From Paramecium sonneborni (Eukaryota > Ciliophora > Oligohymenophorea > Peniculida > Parameciidae), in assembly GCA_905182985.1 (NCBI GenBank), contig CAJJDN010000126.1, positions 255,098 through 319,097 on the forward strand: 64,000 bases of DNA, given 5' to 3'. This document shows positions 25,688-36,977 of this stretch, in pieces; positions within the stretch are counted from its first letter, which is position 1; the number at the start of each line of letters is the position of its first letter. Both the position numbers and the translations under genes were made by a program. A model generated the notes under the pieces. That model was not told where the DNA came from. It searched no databases and worked only from the letters and a program-made list of their open reading frames with translations.

Positions 25688-26563
25688 ATGAAATCAATCA
25701 GCAATTTATTATCCTCTTTAGTATCAAAGTAGCATACACCATTTTTACAAAAATTGAATAATTGTTCGATAATGTAGAATAATCCAATAATTTTAATGAC
25801 TGATATATTGTATTTGATAGAGTGTTTTGAAGGATTTGGTTCAGAATGCAATGGAATTTATTTAACAGGATAGGAATATTTATAATAGTTTTTTAAAGCA
25901 ATCACAAATAAATAATTAAATGGTTTCATTGCTATTAAGATTACTTTAACTATCCATTTAATTTTATATGAATTCTAAATAGGAGATTCTATTGCTGATG
26001 AAATGGTAAAAGAAGGATCATCACTTCGAGTTTCATAAAATCAGTAATTTAGTATGTTTGTTTAAAACTATTTAATGTATTTGTTAAGACTTGCACAAAA
26101 TTTAAAATTGTTTTATGCTTGTAAAATAGGATAGTATCCAATTTTTGATTAAGATTAAACTTTCACTTAATGTTCTGAAAATACTAGAGATTAATAATAT
26201 TAATAGTTTTAAATTTTGAAAAAAAACAATAATTTTAGAGATACAAACTTACAATATAGAAATTATTAACAAAAAAAGTTAGAACTTCATATGTAATAAT
26301 AAACTGGATGTATAACAATAGAATAGAAAATATTGTATTTATTTAAATTACATAATTTGTTAAATTAATGTATACAAATATTAAATATATGCATAAATAC
26401 ATTAAAATAATTTGAGAATTAAGATTTTAAAAATATATTTATAGAAATAAGTTGTGTTCTTTGGAATGATTGTATGGTAATGTACAAATTTTCAACATAA
26501 GAAGTATTTTACTCATATTATTATAATAGCTTTGTAAATTACTCGATTCTTTTCGATTTATGA
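25688..26563 (+). CDS. hypothetical protein
   Basis: Uninterrupted 291-residue ORF, much longer than expected by chance here. It starts MKSISNLLSSLVSKQ and includes a segment with three cysteines and several aromatic residues (LIECFEGFGSECNGIYL) and a moderately hydrophobic helix (FIAIKITLTIHLILYEF). The C-terminal third is Gln/Asn-rich. No family is recognised. The frame is open upstream too, so the true start may be earlier. The stop overlaps the ATG of the next ORF (ATGA at 26560-26563). Confidence 0.5.
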
Positions 26564-27063
26564 GTTTATAAAATTTGCTTTCAATACAATAAATATATTG
26601 GGTAACTATAAATTCTTCAACATAAATAAAATGGTTATATAATAATAGAAGATATTTCGATTCTCAAAACATTGTTAAATAACCATTTTGGTTTGAAGAG
26701 AATAAAAAGCTTTCTTAAGAAATTTAGAATAGTATAATCGATAATAAAATGCAATAAGTACCAGATTCAACAAGAAATGTAAATAAAGTATCAACTCCTT
26801 AAGCATAATAAAATTAAAAATCTCCTACTAACATTGTTTAACCATTTACTTCAAGAATAGGAAATTCTTAAAATTCTACAAAAACTACTATACCCTAAAA
26901 ACCTTATTTTATTGCTAACAAAAAATTGTAATAACAATAACCAAATACTATTGAAACATAATAACCATTGAGTACAAGAGCTAAAAATTTTGTCGGAAGT
27001 ATATTTTCTGATGAACAATTAACAGTTTCTCCAAGAGAATCTTCAAAATAATAAAAGTAATGA
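26560..27063 (+). CDS. low-complexity hypothetical protein
   Basis: Open frame of 167 residues, Gln/Asn/Ser/Pro/Thr-rich (e.g. STPQAQQNQKSPTNIVQPF), ending at TGA 27061-27063. The first 30 residues may not be translated: a later in-frame ATG at about 26751 gives a clean disordered protein. No domain. Confidence is limited because such Gln-rich frames arise easily when TAA and TAG are sense. Confidence 0.4.
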
Positions 27064-27657
27064 TGATTATTTTACATAATACTTTATTTATAAAAATATA
27101 GTTATGATTATATATAATCTAATAGATTAATTAATCACAAAAATTTATCAGTGTGATAACATTTATATATCAGTTATTTATTCTTATTAATGTTTTCTTT
27201 ATATCTATATTTTCTTCTATAGTTACTGATAGAAACTGATATTAAATAATTATATCACTCTTTAAAAAAGTTTTTGATCTAATTCTATCAATTAACAATA
27301 AATTTTAAATTCATGTAACTATTTTCGAAAAGAGATATTTTATCAATATCTTCATCTTTTTCTTATTTCATCAAATAATTCTATTGTTTTCAATTTCTAA
27401 GGCCTATTTTTTCTCAGTTTTTAGTATGTTTACATTTTCTAAAATTTTTATTTTTTTTTAATGTCTTCTCTCTCTTATACTTCTACATGAAGAATTAAAA
27501 TATTTGTTAAAATTGATTTTTTGATAACTTATATTGATATACAGATATTAATTTATATATTTCTCATGGGCTTAAAGGATTTAATTTTTATAGAAAGAAT
27601 TATCTTTACCATTAATAATTATATTTTTTGTTTCAATAAATCTTATAATTCTCATAA
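27064..27657. other. spacer, right part may be the 3' end of the coiled-coil gene
   Basis: Minus-strand frames remain open here to about 27340 if a 24-nt intron (about 27641-27664) is assumed, reading Lys/Glu/Gln-rich helix. From 27064 to about 27330 I see nothing. Confidence 0.35.
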
Positions 27658-28653
27658 TCAGGGACCAATATTGTATTAGTTCTTTTCACTTTATAAAATT
27701 TAAAATTCTGTTTCTAAATTTTAATATTTTTTATCCTTCTTCTGCAAATCATATCTTAATTTTTAAATTTCTTCTTCTTTTTACTCAATCTATTAATCAT
27801 ATTCATCTTCCATTTTTTTTTTTTAATTCTTATTTTCATTCTTTAATTTTTGTATTTCTTATTCTAATTGTTCTATAGTTTAAGTGGTTCCAATTTTTTC
27901 ATTTTAAGCTTCTTAATAATAATATTATAAACACTAAAATTATTATCCCAGTTCTACTAATTATTATGATGATTACTAAAATTAATTTAGATAATATTAA
28001 TAATACTGTAAAGCTTCTTATAATTTATCCCGTAATTATAAAATTTCTTATTATGAATTTTCTTTAATTTCTTTGATAAGTTAGTTTAGATTTGTATTCT
28101 CATTCTTTGATTAGTTTAAATCTTGATTAAGTTTGTTATTTTATTCTTATAAGTCCTTATATTCGGTTTTTACTTAATGTAATTAAGTTTCTTGCTCTTA
28201 AATTTTATTCTATAATTCTTATATTTTTTACTCACTTTATTAATTATTTTATATAATTTAATTTTCAAAATGATTTTTCTATTACTAAGCTTCTTAACTC
28301 TATTGGTTTTATTATTTATTGAGTTAATCGATATTTACTTTAAACTATTAAATTTCTTGATCTTTTTATTATAGTTATTAATTTAAGTCTTGTATTACTT
28401 ACTTGTATTGATTATTTTATTCATATATTTTAGTAACATCGAAAACCTTAAAAATTTTTTGTTAATTTTCGGCTTGAAAAGCCTAGGTTTACGTATAAAC
28501 TTTCTCGTCTTCACCAACAATAACTATATGATCAAATGGGATCTAAAGTTCCTATTCTGCAACTTTTCTTTTAAAATCTGCCATATTTTCATTGCAAGTT
28601 ATTTATATTTGTTGGTCTTCAGATGTTGTTAAATCAATTGTAATTTTATTCAT
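27658..28653 (-). CDS. ubiquitin-like domain plus long coiled-coil protein
   Basis: Single open exon of 331 residues starting MNKITIDLTTSEDQQIQITC. Residues 1-75 have the strand-helix pattern of a ubiquitin-like fold: ITIDLTT, IQITC, MADFKRKVAEQELQIPF, HIVIVGEDEK, FKVFDV. The remaining ~250 residues are almost pure coiled coil, Gln/Glu/Lys/Asn rich with heptad spacing. TAA and TAG supply most of the Gln. A cytoskeletal or scaffold role is a guess. The stop at 27658-27660 may be bypassed by a 24-nt intron, extending the coil to about 27340. Confidence 0.65.
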
Positions 28654-28994
28654 TATAATTAATATATATATTTTATTTTATTATTTTAAGATAAAAATAA
28701 TAGAAGAACTATTATTCTATTATTAAAAAAATTCTGCACTATATAATTATATTATATCTCAGAAATGCAGTATTAAAAGAAAATTATAAAAAGACCTTAG
28801 ATTTATAAGTATAACTTGAAGTCTTAGTATGATAAAAATAATTTTTTATTCATGGAATATTAAATCTACATATTTAATATTTGATCTTGATTCAAACATA
28901 ATTACTTATTTTTGTGTCTCTTGGTAGGATATTTTTGTATGGTTTGAAAAAAAATAATAAAAATATTAATAGTAATAGTAATAGAAATAGTAAT
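28654..28994. promoter_or_regulatory. divergent intergenic region with a short palindrome
   Basis: This 341-nt spacer lies between two divergent start codons. It contains a perfect 8-nt inverted repeat, AATAATAG (28696-28703) and CTATTATT (28709-28716), around a 5-nt loop. In such AT-rich DNA this can be chance. Confidence 0.3.
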
Positions 28995-29664
28995 ATGATG
29001 AGTTTTACTAATCAAATTTTTAATTTAAATCACAGTATTTCAAAAAACTGGCATTGAAATTTTAATCAGAGGAATTGTAATATTTGATATTCTTATTTAG
29101 ATAAGGTAATATTATGTAGAATAAAGAAAAGTTTAATATAATTATTTAAAAATATAAATATTCTGTATTATAGCCAATAGGAAAAAGATGTTTTCCATTA
29201 GAAAAGGATAACAAAGATTATTAAGAATTTTATTTTACTGTAATAAATGAAAAATTACACAAGAGAGGATATTAAAAAAAGTAATGGAAAATTAAGAAGC
29301 TGCAATAATTGCTAAAAAATACTTTTTAAGCTTTGATATAATTGAAAACATACCTCATTCTGAAAAGGTACCAAAAATAACAACATTGTTAAAATATTTT
29401 TCAAATTTTTATTGTTCTCATTAACTTTCAATATTAAAATAAATTAGTATAATAATCTTTTCTGGTTAATCTTTTTACTTTTTTATTTTTTCTTCAAATA
29501 AACAATTAAAATCCAATTATTTTTAATAGATTCCAATAGAATATAAATTTTAATCTTTATAAAAATAATTAAAAAATTTATTATAATTATTTTTAGACTC
29601 AAATAAAATAATTATTTACTAAATTGAATCAATTATCAACTAAAAATCTTTAAAGATATTCTGA
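28995..29664 (+). CDS. small hypothetical protein
   Basis: Introns at 29035-29069 (35 nt) and 29240-29265 (26 nt) give 202 residues in phase, starting MMSFTNQIFNLNH. The central part PIGKRCFPLEKDNKDYQEF is followed by a helical region (ENQEAAIIAKKYFLSFDIIE) and a Leu/Ile/Gln-rich C-terminus. No family recognised. An alternative unspliced frame runs on into the (AAT)n tract downstream as polyasparagine; I prefer the spliced frame because its residue mix is more protein-like and it ends before the repeat. Confidence 0.5.
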
Positions 29665-29706
29665 TACTTAGAATACTTATATAAAATTAAGAAATGGATT
29701 AAATAA

Positions 29707-29886
<180 letters not shown>

Positions 29887-30022
29887 ATAATATATAAATT
29901 ATCTCAAAATATCTTCTCCACTTCAATTTTTCTCACCCATTCTTATCATTTCTTCTATTTTATCAGAAGTTGCTTTTTCCAATTAAATTTAAATGGAGTA
30001 ATGAATGTTTAGATGTTATGCC

Positions 30023-30300
30023 TCAATCTTTCTTTCTTTAATAACTTAGCGTTATTTCGGATTTATTTATTGGTGCAGGTTTAAGTTTTCTAATATTCCT
30101 AATTATATTAATATCTGATTAAGAACTTATAGATATGAATTGATAATAATTTGCATTAACTATTAGTTTAGAACTTTATTTAATTTAAGTTGCTTTGTAG
30201 ATATTTTAATTCATTTGAATTTGGTGGACTACCAAAACATAAGAATTTTTGAGTTTTTAATTCAATATCATTTGAGTTGAATTGTTAAATTTTTTTTCAT
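30023..30300 (-). CDS. possible small minus-strand protein (partial model)
   Basis: A spliced reading (28-nt intron at about 30083-30110) gives ...FGSPPNSNELKYLQSNLNQ... joined to RKLKPAPINKSEITLSYQR and a stop at 30023-30025. The residue mix is protein-like, but I find no in-frame ATG and other frames are open too. It may be the tail of a neighbouring gene. Confidence 0.25.
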
Positions 30301-30346
30301 TTTTTTTAATTATATATTGATATTAATTATTTAACATAAAAATAGT

Positions 30347-31852
30347 TCATGTTTCGATTTTTAATTATATAGCCTACTTGGATATTCTTTGTCTTGGAAA
30401 TTTAGGAATTAATTTAGGAAAAGTACCTTAACTTGAAAATGTTTTAGGTAGTTTACTTAAAGTATTAGATAAAATATTTGAAGGAATTTATGGTAGTTCA
30501 AATGTAAGAGTGGGAACAGATTTAGAGGGTTTGACTTCAATTTCTGTTTTTTTTTTCTTAAGAAAGAGAGGATGATCTTTTTGATCTCTATTTCCTTCAG
30601 TTTAAGGTATAATCAATTCTTCAAGTTATTATTCACTTAATATAGAAATAGAGCCATTCAATTTTTATAAAATTGATGATGAGATAGAATGATTCATTGT
30701 TGTAATATTTTTAGGTACTCTTTAACTTAAAAGACTATCATTCATATTTAATAAATTATCATTTTGTTATTAAGATCTATTAGTCAATTAATTCTATTAT
30801 TATTATTAATAATTGGAAAGACTCATAGTTTTATTTTAAAAAGTATTATTATTTGATGAAGTACTAGTAATTAATTGATATTCTAATTTTGACATTTGTA
30901 CATTCTATTTTTATAAAGTTTATTAAAGTTAAACAGGATCTTTAATATCCATTAAGGGAAGGACTCTATCTTTTTTCTTTTCTTGTTTTCCATCATAAAA
31001 AGTAACGCCTTCTTTCATGATAATTAAATCAATTTATGGAACAGATGTTTTAATAGCAAATTAATTATTTGTCCCAATATTTTAATTAGTCTTACTAGTT
31101 AATTATATAAGTTCAGATTGCATTTTATGATTCGGTATAAGATCTCTGACTTCTACAAGATTTCTTTTTTCACTGATATTTTGAAATGATTTTGGATATT
31201 TCTCTATATCTGGAGGTTTTTAAACAACAACCTTACCTTCATAATCAAATGTATATTTAGATTTAGAATCTACATTCAATCTTTTCAATTGTTTAACTTA
31301 CTCTTAAACTTCAAGTATTTTAATTTTATCATTCTATTCTTTTTATTATTGAATTGATATTTGTCTAAGTTTAGCCTATCTAATACTTTCAATATTAGGA
31401 TCAAATTCTTATTCCTCTTCTAATTCACCCATTTTAATAAGTTATGAATTAAAACATTCACTTTATCTAGATGTCTTAATAGTCATTAATTTAGACATTC
31501 TTTTAGTATCACTTCTCTTAATAATGGGAGAATTTGAATTTTCTCTGGATGTAACTTATTTAACTTATCCTTAACATCTTCTCCAATGTTCAGTATTGAC
31601 AGCAATAGGTTCAGAGTCTTCAATTACATTTTCCTCAAAATCATCATTTCTTAAATTATATTTATCCATTAGAACAATAACCTACTCTCTAAACCAATTA
31701 TATCCTAACAAAGGTAAGATTGAGTTTATGTGCTTATTAATAATGATTGATGAACTTTAATGAAGTATTTATTTCATAATGCTTTTTGTTATATGCTCTG
31801 ATTCCACTATTGATATACAAAGTTCCTCATAAATCTATTGTTATTCTTCCAT
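30347..31852 (-). CDS. conserved hypothetical protein, C2orf81 (DUF4639)-like candidate
   Basis: Single exon, 501 residues, ending at TGA 30347-30349. The N-terminal 100 residues read MEEQQQIYEELCISIV..., with W-F-R-E followed by an acidic EDSEPIAVNTEHWRRCQG block; this helix plus acidic-Pro-Trp arrangement recalls the animal and ciliary protein C2orf81. A middle motif KYTFDYEGKVVVQKPPD looks like a conserved beta-rich element, and the rest is low-complexity Ser/Asn/Gln-rich with a C-terminal Pro/Leu-rich part. Family assignment is from memory and tentative. A second ATG at 31669 (MDKYNLRN) is possible. The upstream anoctamin stop is in the same frame 57 nt before this ATG. Confidence 0.55.
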
Positions 31853-31909
31853 TACTAATTTTACAATATTATTATTTTGATAATAAATATAAAACAAATA
31901 AATTAAGGA

Positions 31910-34900
31910 TCAATTATTATTATTTTTCTAGTATTTTTCTTCTAGGTATGCATATCTTCTAAGTTCCTTTTCTACCCAATATGGACAGTCTGGAATTGAA
32001 ACATCAAGAATGTATTTTATAAGTAATAAGATATGTTCTATTGCAGCAAGGAAGAATGCACTAACCAAAGCATTTTAATTTCCAATAATTCCTTTAAATT
32101 ATTCTTTATTAACAGTTCCAATAACTATACAATTCATAAATGTTGCACAATAATTCATAATTTCAAAAATTTGCAACCAAATTCCTATCGAATCTGCAGC
32201 TTAAGCTCTTTCTCTTTTTAAAATATGTTAGTAATTATATATAGACCATCTTAAATTGATATAACAATTGATCATAAAAAATAAAGGAGCAGCTGGGAAT
32301 GTTGGTGCAAACATAGTTGTATATCCAAATTAGATTGCAATACTTGTGTATTCATCATATAAAACCTTTTATGGTTATTTTACTCTACCTATTTCTAGTT
32401 CTTAAAGAAATGATAATTGAATTTCTGAACTCAATTTATCAGTACTAAAATTATGATTGCAAATTTTTGGAACTTATTTCTTATCTGCCAATCTCTTTGT
32501 GAATAATGCCTTGAATTCTGTAAATTTATTAATTAGAATTCTCCTTTCTTATTTGAATAGAATATAAGGTAAAAAGTTACTCTTTACATTAGATATCACT
32601 CCTCTTGTTATAATAATACTTGCAACTGATACACTTAATTATGAAGCATCATTTTCAAATATAGCTACATAAACTACAGATACATAGGATATTAGAAATT
32701 CAAATAAGAATACTTTCAAAATATAAGAGTATTCTTATTCAGATTCATACATATGATTTTCCCAAGTTACTAATGATGAACATAATCTTTTGTATAAATC
32801 ACAAAACACTGTCATCGAAACACCATTCAAAGAATTTATCACTATTGGCATTATAGAATCGTCTTTCCACTCTTGTAACCAAAGATTGAAAGCATAAAAA
32901 CTTAATACTATTATTGCTATTCCTATCAATATTACAGGCCCTTCTGCTATCAATCTTCTCTTAAAAGTTGTAAAGTAATCATAGATCTATATTTTATTTG
33001 TTGCCTCATTTATTATATACTATCCTCTATACATTACTCTTTATGGTTAGGTTTGTCTAAATTTATGCATATCCCAACAAAATTTCAACTCTGATTCTCT
33101 ATTCTTCCACTTCTCCATAAATAAAGTTGACCATAATGTCATTAACAATGCATAAAATGGAACTATTGAAGAACTAATTATTTCTCTATATACTTACTTC
33201 ACTTCCTCTGTTATTATTATATATATTCCTAAAGCTGCCCCAAATACTGATGGAATCATTAACCAACCTATTATCTACACATTTAAAGCTATATACCATG
33301 CCACTACAGGTCCAAAATATGAAGCAACAGCATGTAATGGTCTCAAGGCTATTTGTTATGTTTCATATCGAATTGAATCTTGAATACAATTATTCTATTA
33401 TTCATCCCAAAACTATGTAATTTTTTCACACTTCTAAATATCCTCTAAAGGATAATGTGAGATAATTAACTTTTCTAAGACAAACTTATCAACATCAAAC
33501 TCATCATTAAGGGTATTTAAAATCAACATCTGAACTTATAGATCTTTTGGAAATTCAAAAAAACCTCTCTTATTATAGTTAAATTAACATATGTACTAAA
33601 ATCAATTATCTTACTTACTTTAGTTTAGAAATTGTAACATGATATTTGATACAGATCTGCTAAATTATAAATTGAATCAGGTGGTAATTTTAACACATAA
33701 TAATGAAAAATAGACTTCACCTTTTTTGTTAAAGCATCATCATTATATTTATCCAACTCATCAAGATCTGGAGCATGAAATATCAAAAATTCAAAACTCC
33801 AACCTCTCTCTCTAAATGTCTATCTAATATTTTATAATTGCAAATAAACAATGTCTTATTCTACACTCAATGTACCTTTTGTTTAAATCACATATTAATA
33901 TCCCAATTCAGTTAAACTACTTATTTGTTATTTTATTTAAATATTTTCTTTATAATACTCCATAAATTTTTAATTGAAAGTCAATTCGAATGGTTTCAGA
34001 CATCGACTGTTTACTGTTTCAACTGATACTCCATGTAAGATTAAAGTTTTCATACAATGATACTTCTCTTATTCAATTGCTAAATGTAATGCATTTGATG
34101 GATTTTAATCTGTCAAAATATTTATACATTGTTTCTAAAAAGTTATATAAATAAATACCTTATCAAAAATCTATTCTTTTAATTATTTTTTATTTTTTTG
34201 ATTGCCCTCTTCAGAATAATCATAATATTCATAATCATTCTCTAAAATTATTTTTAGTATTTTTGGTTTTCCTTTAAATGCTGCTATATGTAGACAATTG
34301 AATCCTTAATAGACATTTACAAATGGATTACATTTCCTTCTTAAGAAATAAATAAAAAAGTCTGTATTACCTTGACATGCAGACCAATATTATAATCTAC
34401 ATTCATATATCTCATTTTTTGTAAGATTTGCTTTACTATGATAAATGATGAACTTTTCTTTTAAAGTATTTTTTTTCTATAAATTATCAATATTTTAATC
34501 CTTCAATTAATTATTTTTATTTAGTTTCTTAGTATGTTAATTTTTTAAGGGTGAAGATTCTTAATCAATTTATAATGCTGGAGGTTGTGTTATAATAATG
34601 TTGCATTAGTCTGCTTTGAACTAATTTTCTTAAATATTATCAATTATAAGTTTTTCAGAATTTGTATTTTTTTGATTTTAATTGAATATTTTTATTTCAG
34701 GTATTTTCTCTTCTTCAGGTTCCTTCATTTCAATTCGAGAATCATCATAGACAGGAATATCAGCTATCTCATCTATATTTTTTGATTGTATTTTTTTGCA
34801 ACAACTTCTTTATTGAAACCTAATTAAGATTTATTAACTTGGAGTAAGTTTTTAATTACTTTTTGCAATCGTATTTTTTGATATAAATGAATTAGATGTT

Positions 34901-35709
34901 TGACTTTTATGATAATTCGATATATTAGAATATGGTATACCATTTTTAGAAGGTTCAGATTCAGGTGTTGACTCATCTTCTTTTATTTAAGTTTAAACGA
35001 ATGGAAGTTAACTCGTTATTATCGTGGTTTATCTTTATTTTTTCTTCTTTGGTTTTCTATTCAAAGTTTATTTTGTTGTTACCGAAGCATAATTAATAAT
35101 TGTATTCTCAAATATTTCACCAACATCTTTTCTATTAACATTTATGAAATTCTTTACTTGTATTAATCAGGTCTGTTTTCTAAAAATAAGTAATCTATAG
35201 GATAATTGCCTTATTAGTCAGTTTCTAATTAAAGTTGAAAATTTTTTAAGATTAGAAAATCAACTAGTTCTTTGTTACCATAATAAAAAGCCCAATGTAA
35301 AGGATTTGGCTTAGAGGTGTCTGATTCTGGAATTTGAGCACCATGATCAAGTAATAATTGTATTGTCTTCTCTTATTTATCTGGATTATACTCACCAGAA
35401 TACCTTTGGAATAAATAGAAATAATGGATACCCTTTTATGCTTGCTAATTCTAAGGGAGTATAAGAATGCATATCACCTTTATTTAAGTCAATCATTAAT
35501 TTATATTCTTTACACCACCACTTCAATAATTTATATTATCCTAAATAAGCTGCCCAATGTACGACATTTCGGTTTTGATCATCAACCATAGTAAAAAATG
35601 ACTACAATTTTTCTTGAGAAAACTTTAATTAGTCTTCAAAATGCTTCTTTAATGTAACTTTATTTCCATCCTTTACCCATTCTAATAACTAAGTTTGAGT
35701 AATTTGCAT
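31910..35709 (-). CDS. anoctamin (TMEM16) with N-terminal ankyrin repeats
   Basis: About 1,200 residues in several exons. The N-terminus (from MQITQTQLLEWVKDGNK) carries ankyrin repeats: NVVHWAAYLGQYKLL, YTPLELASIKG (28-nt intron here), TIQLLLDHGAQ, PNPLHWA, and more to about 34.2 kb. The C-terminal half is the anoctamin membrane domain: hydrophobic spans, the family hallmark TWENH near 32760, TSIAIQFGYTTMFAPTFP and APLFFMIN near 32300, and the end IPDCPYWVEKEL. Anoctamins are calcium-activated chloride channels or lipid scramblases of plasma or internal membranes. Ankyrin repeats are not part of the animal family and suggest a tethering or regulatory module. TGA is at 31910-31912. Confidence 0.88.
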
Positions 35710-35948
35710 GTATTTTAAATAATGGAATAAAAATATAAATAACTCTATTCTTTGATTTTTATAACATAACTAGTTTTAGAATTCATAAAAGCAATATGTT
35801 CCATGAATGTTATTAAGCACAGATTTAATAACTCAAATTACTATTTAATAATTAGAATATTACATAATTTTTAAGATTAAAATAGCATCATATATATATT
35901 GATATAAAAAATCATTGATTTGTAAATATTATAATTGAAATAACAAAA
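35710..35948. promoter_or_regulatory. divergent intergenic region
   Basis: A 239-nt spacer between divergent start codons (anoctamin gene leftward, mitochondrial-type gene rightward). No recognisable motif. Confidence 0.3.
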
Positions 35949-36734
35949 ATGCTAACAAAGTTGGTTAGTTTGGGTAAGATCAACTCAATTTGCTTCAGAT
36001 CAGTATATTAATACAATGTATTTGGTGCTCCTTATGAAGGATTAGATCCATCAAAACATATCTACATGAATAAAGGACTCTAAAATTGTATTATATTAAT
36101 TTAAGTTATATAGAATATGATGATTTCTTTAGATTGGGAGATTATCCATATGTAAATGATTATCCTGTAATGATTGATTCCCAATAATATGTACCATAAA
36201 TTGCATAATTGGTTGAATCTCACGTTAAATAGAAATTCGTAAGATTTGTTATCTATTAGAGTAAAATGCAACATTTACTGCTAATGAGTATGATAATGGT
36301 GATGTCTGGGCAGCCACTTGGGAAGAGCTTGGAGTAAATAATTTCAAAGTATTGACCCCAAACATTTTATTAAGACTTTCTGAATGTAATTACAATCAAA
36401 TTATATTATTTTAGCCATTGTTGTTAAAGAATCTAAATGGACATGGACTAAAGAACAAAGATATAGATTACATGTGACTTAAATTGTTCTTGGACCATAA
36501 GATTATACTCATATGCCTACTTATTATTTTATCAATGATTACAATTAACTTCTTTGGATGTTAGCAAGATAATCCAATAATTGGACTTCTCCTGCTATTA
36601 GGGGAGTACAAAATCCATTAGAGAAATAACTAACCCAGGATTTATAACCTAAACCTAAGATTTAATCATTGTTCAGAGACAGACCTGAAAATAATACATT
36701 CTTAAATAGGTTATTAAAAGCAGTTCATCAATGA
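35949..36734 (+). CDS. probable mitochondrial protein, unknown function
   Basis: Introns at 36088-36113, 36239-36261 and 36386-36414 (26, 23 and 29 nt) give a clean 235-residue frame. The N-terminus MLTKLVSLGKINSICFRSVY is basic, lacks acidic residues and looks amphipathic, as in mitochondrial presequences. The middle has YDDFFRLGDYPYVNDYP and DVWAATWEELGV; the remainder is soluble, rich in aromatic residues and glutamine, with no membrane span. The LGDYP segment faintly recalls the complex I subunit NDUFB8, but the rest does not, so I leave the function open. A respiratory complex accessory or mitoribosomal protein would fit. Confidence 0.65.
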
Positions 36735-36977
36735 ATATCAATAAAATAAAGCATATTACATTATCATTTTTCATTAATTAACTACTAATTTTAATTAATA
36801 TCTTCTTTTTTAAATTACCAAAAAATGTATAACAATTTATTATATTCAAATATTCATTCATTAGTATGAAAATACATTTAATCTTATCTTATATAATTTT
36901 CTAGTTTATTTTAGTATTCCCTAACATTTTAAATTTCAGATTAATTCATTTATTTTTTATTATTATTCTTTTATTCA

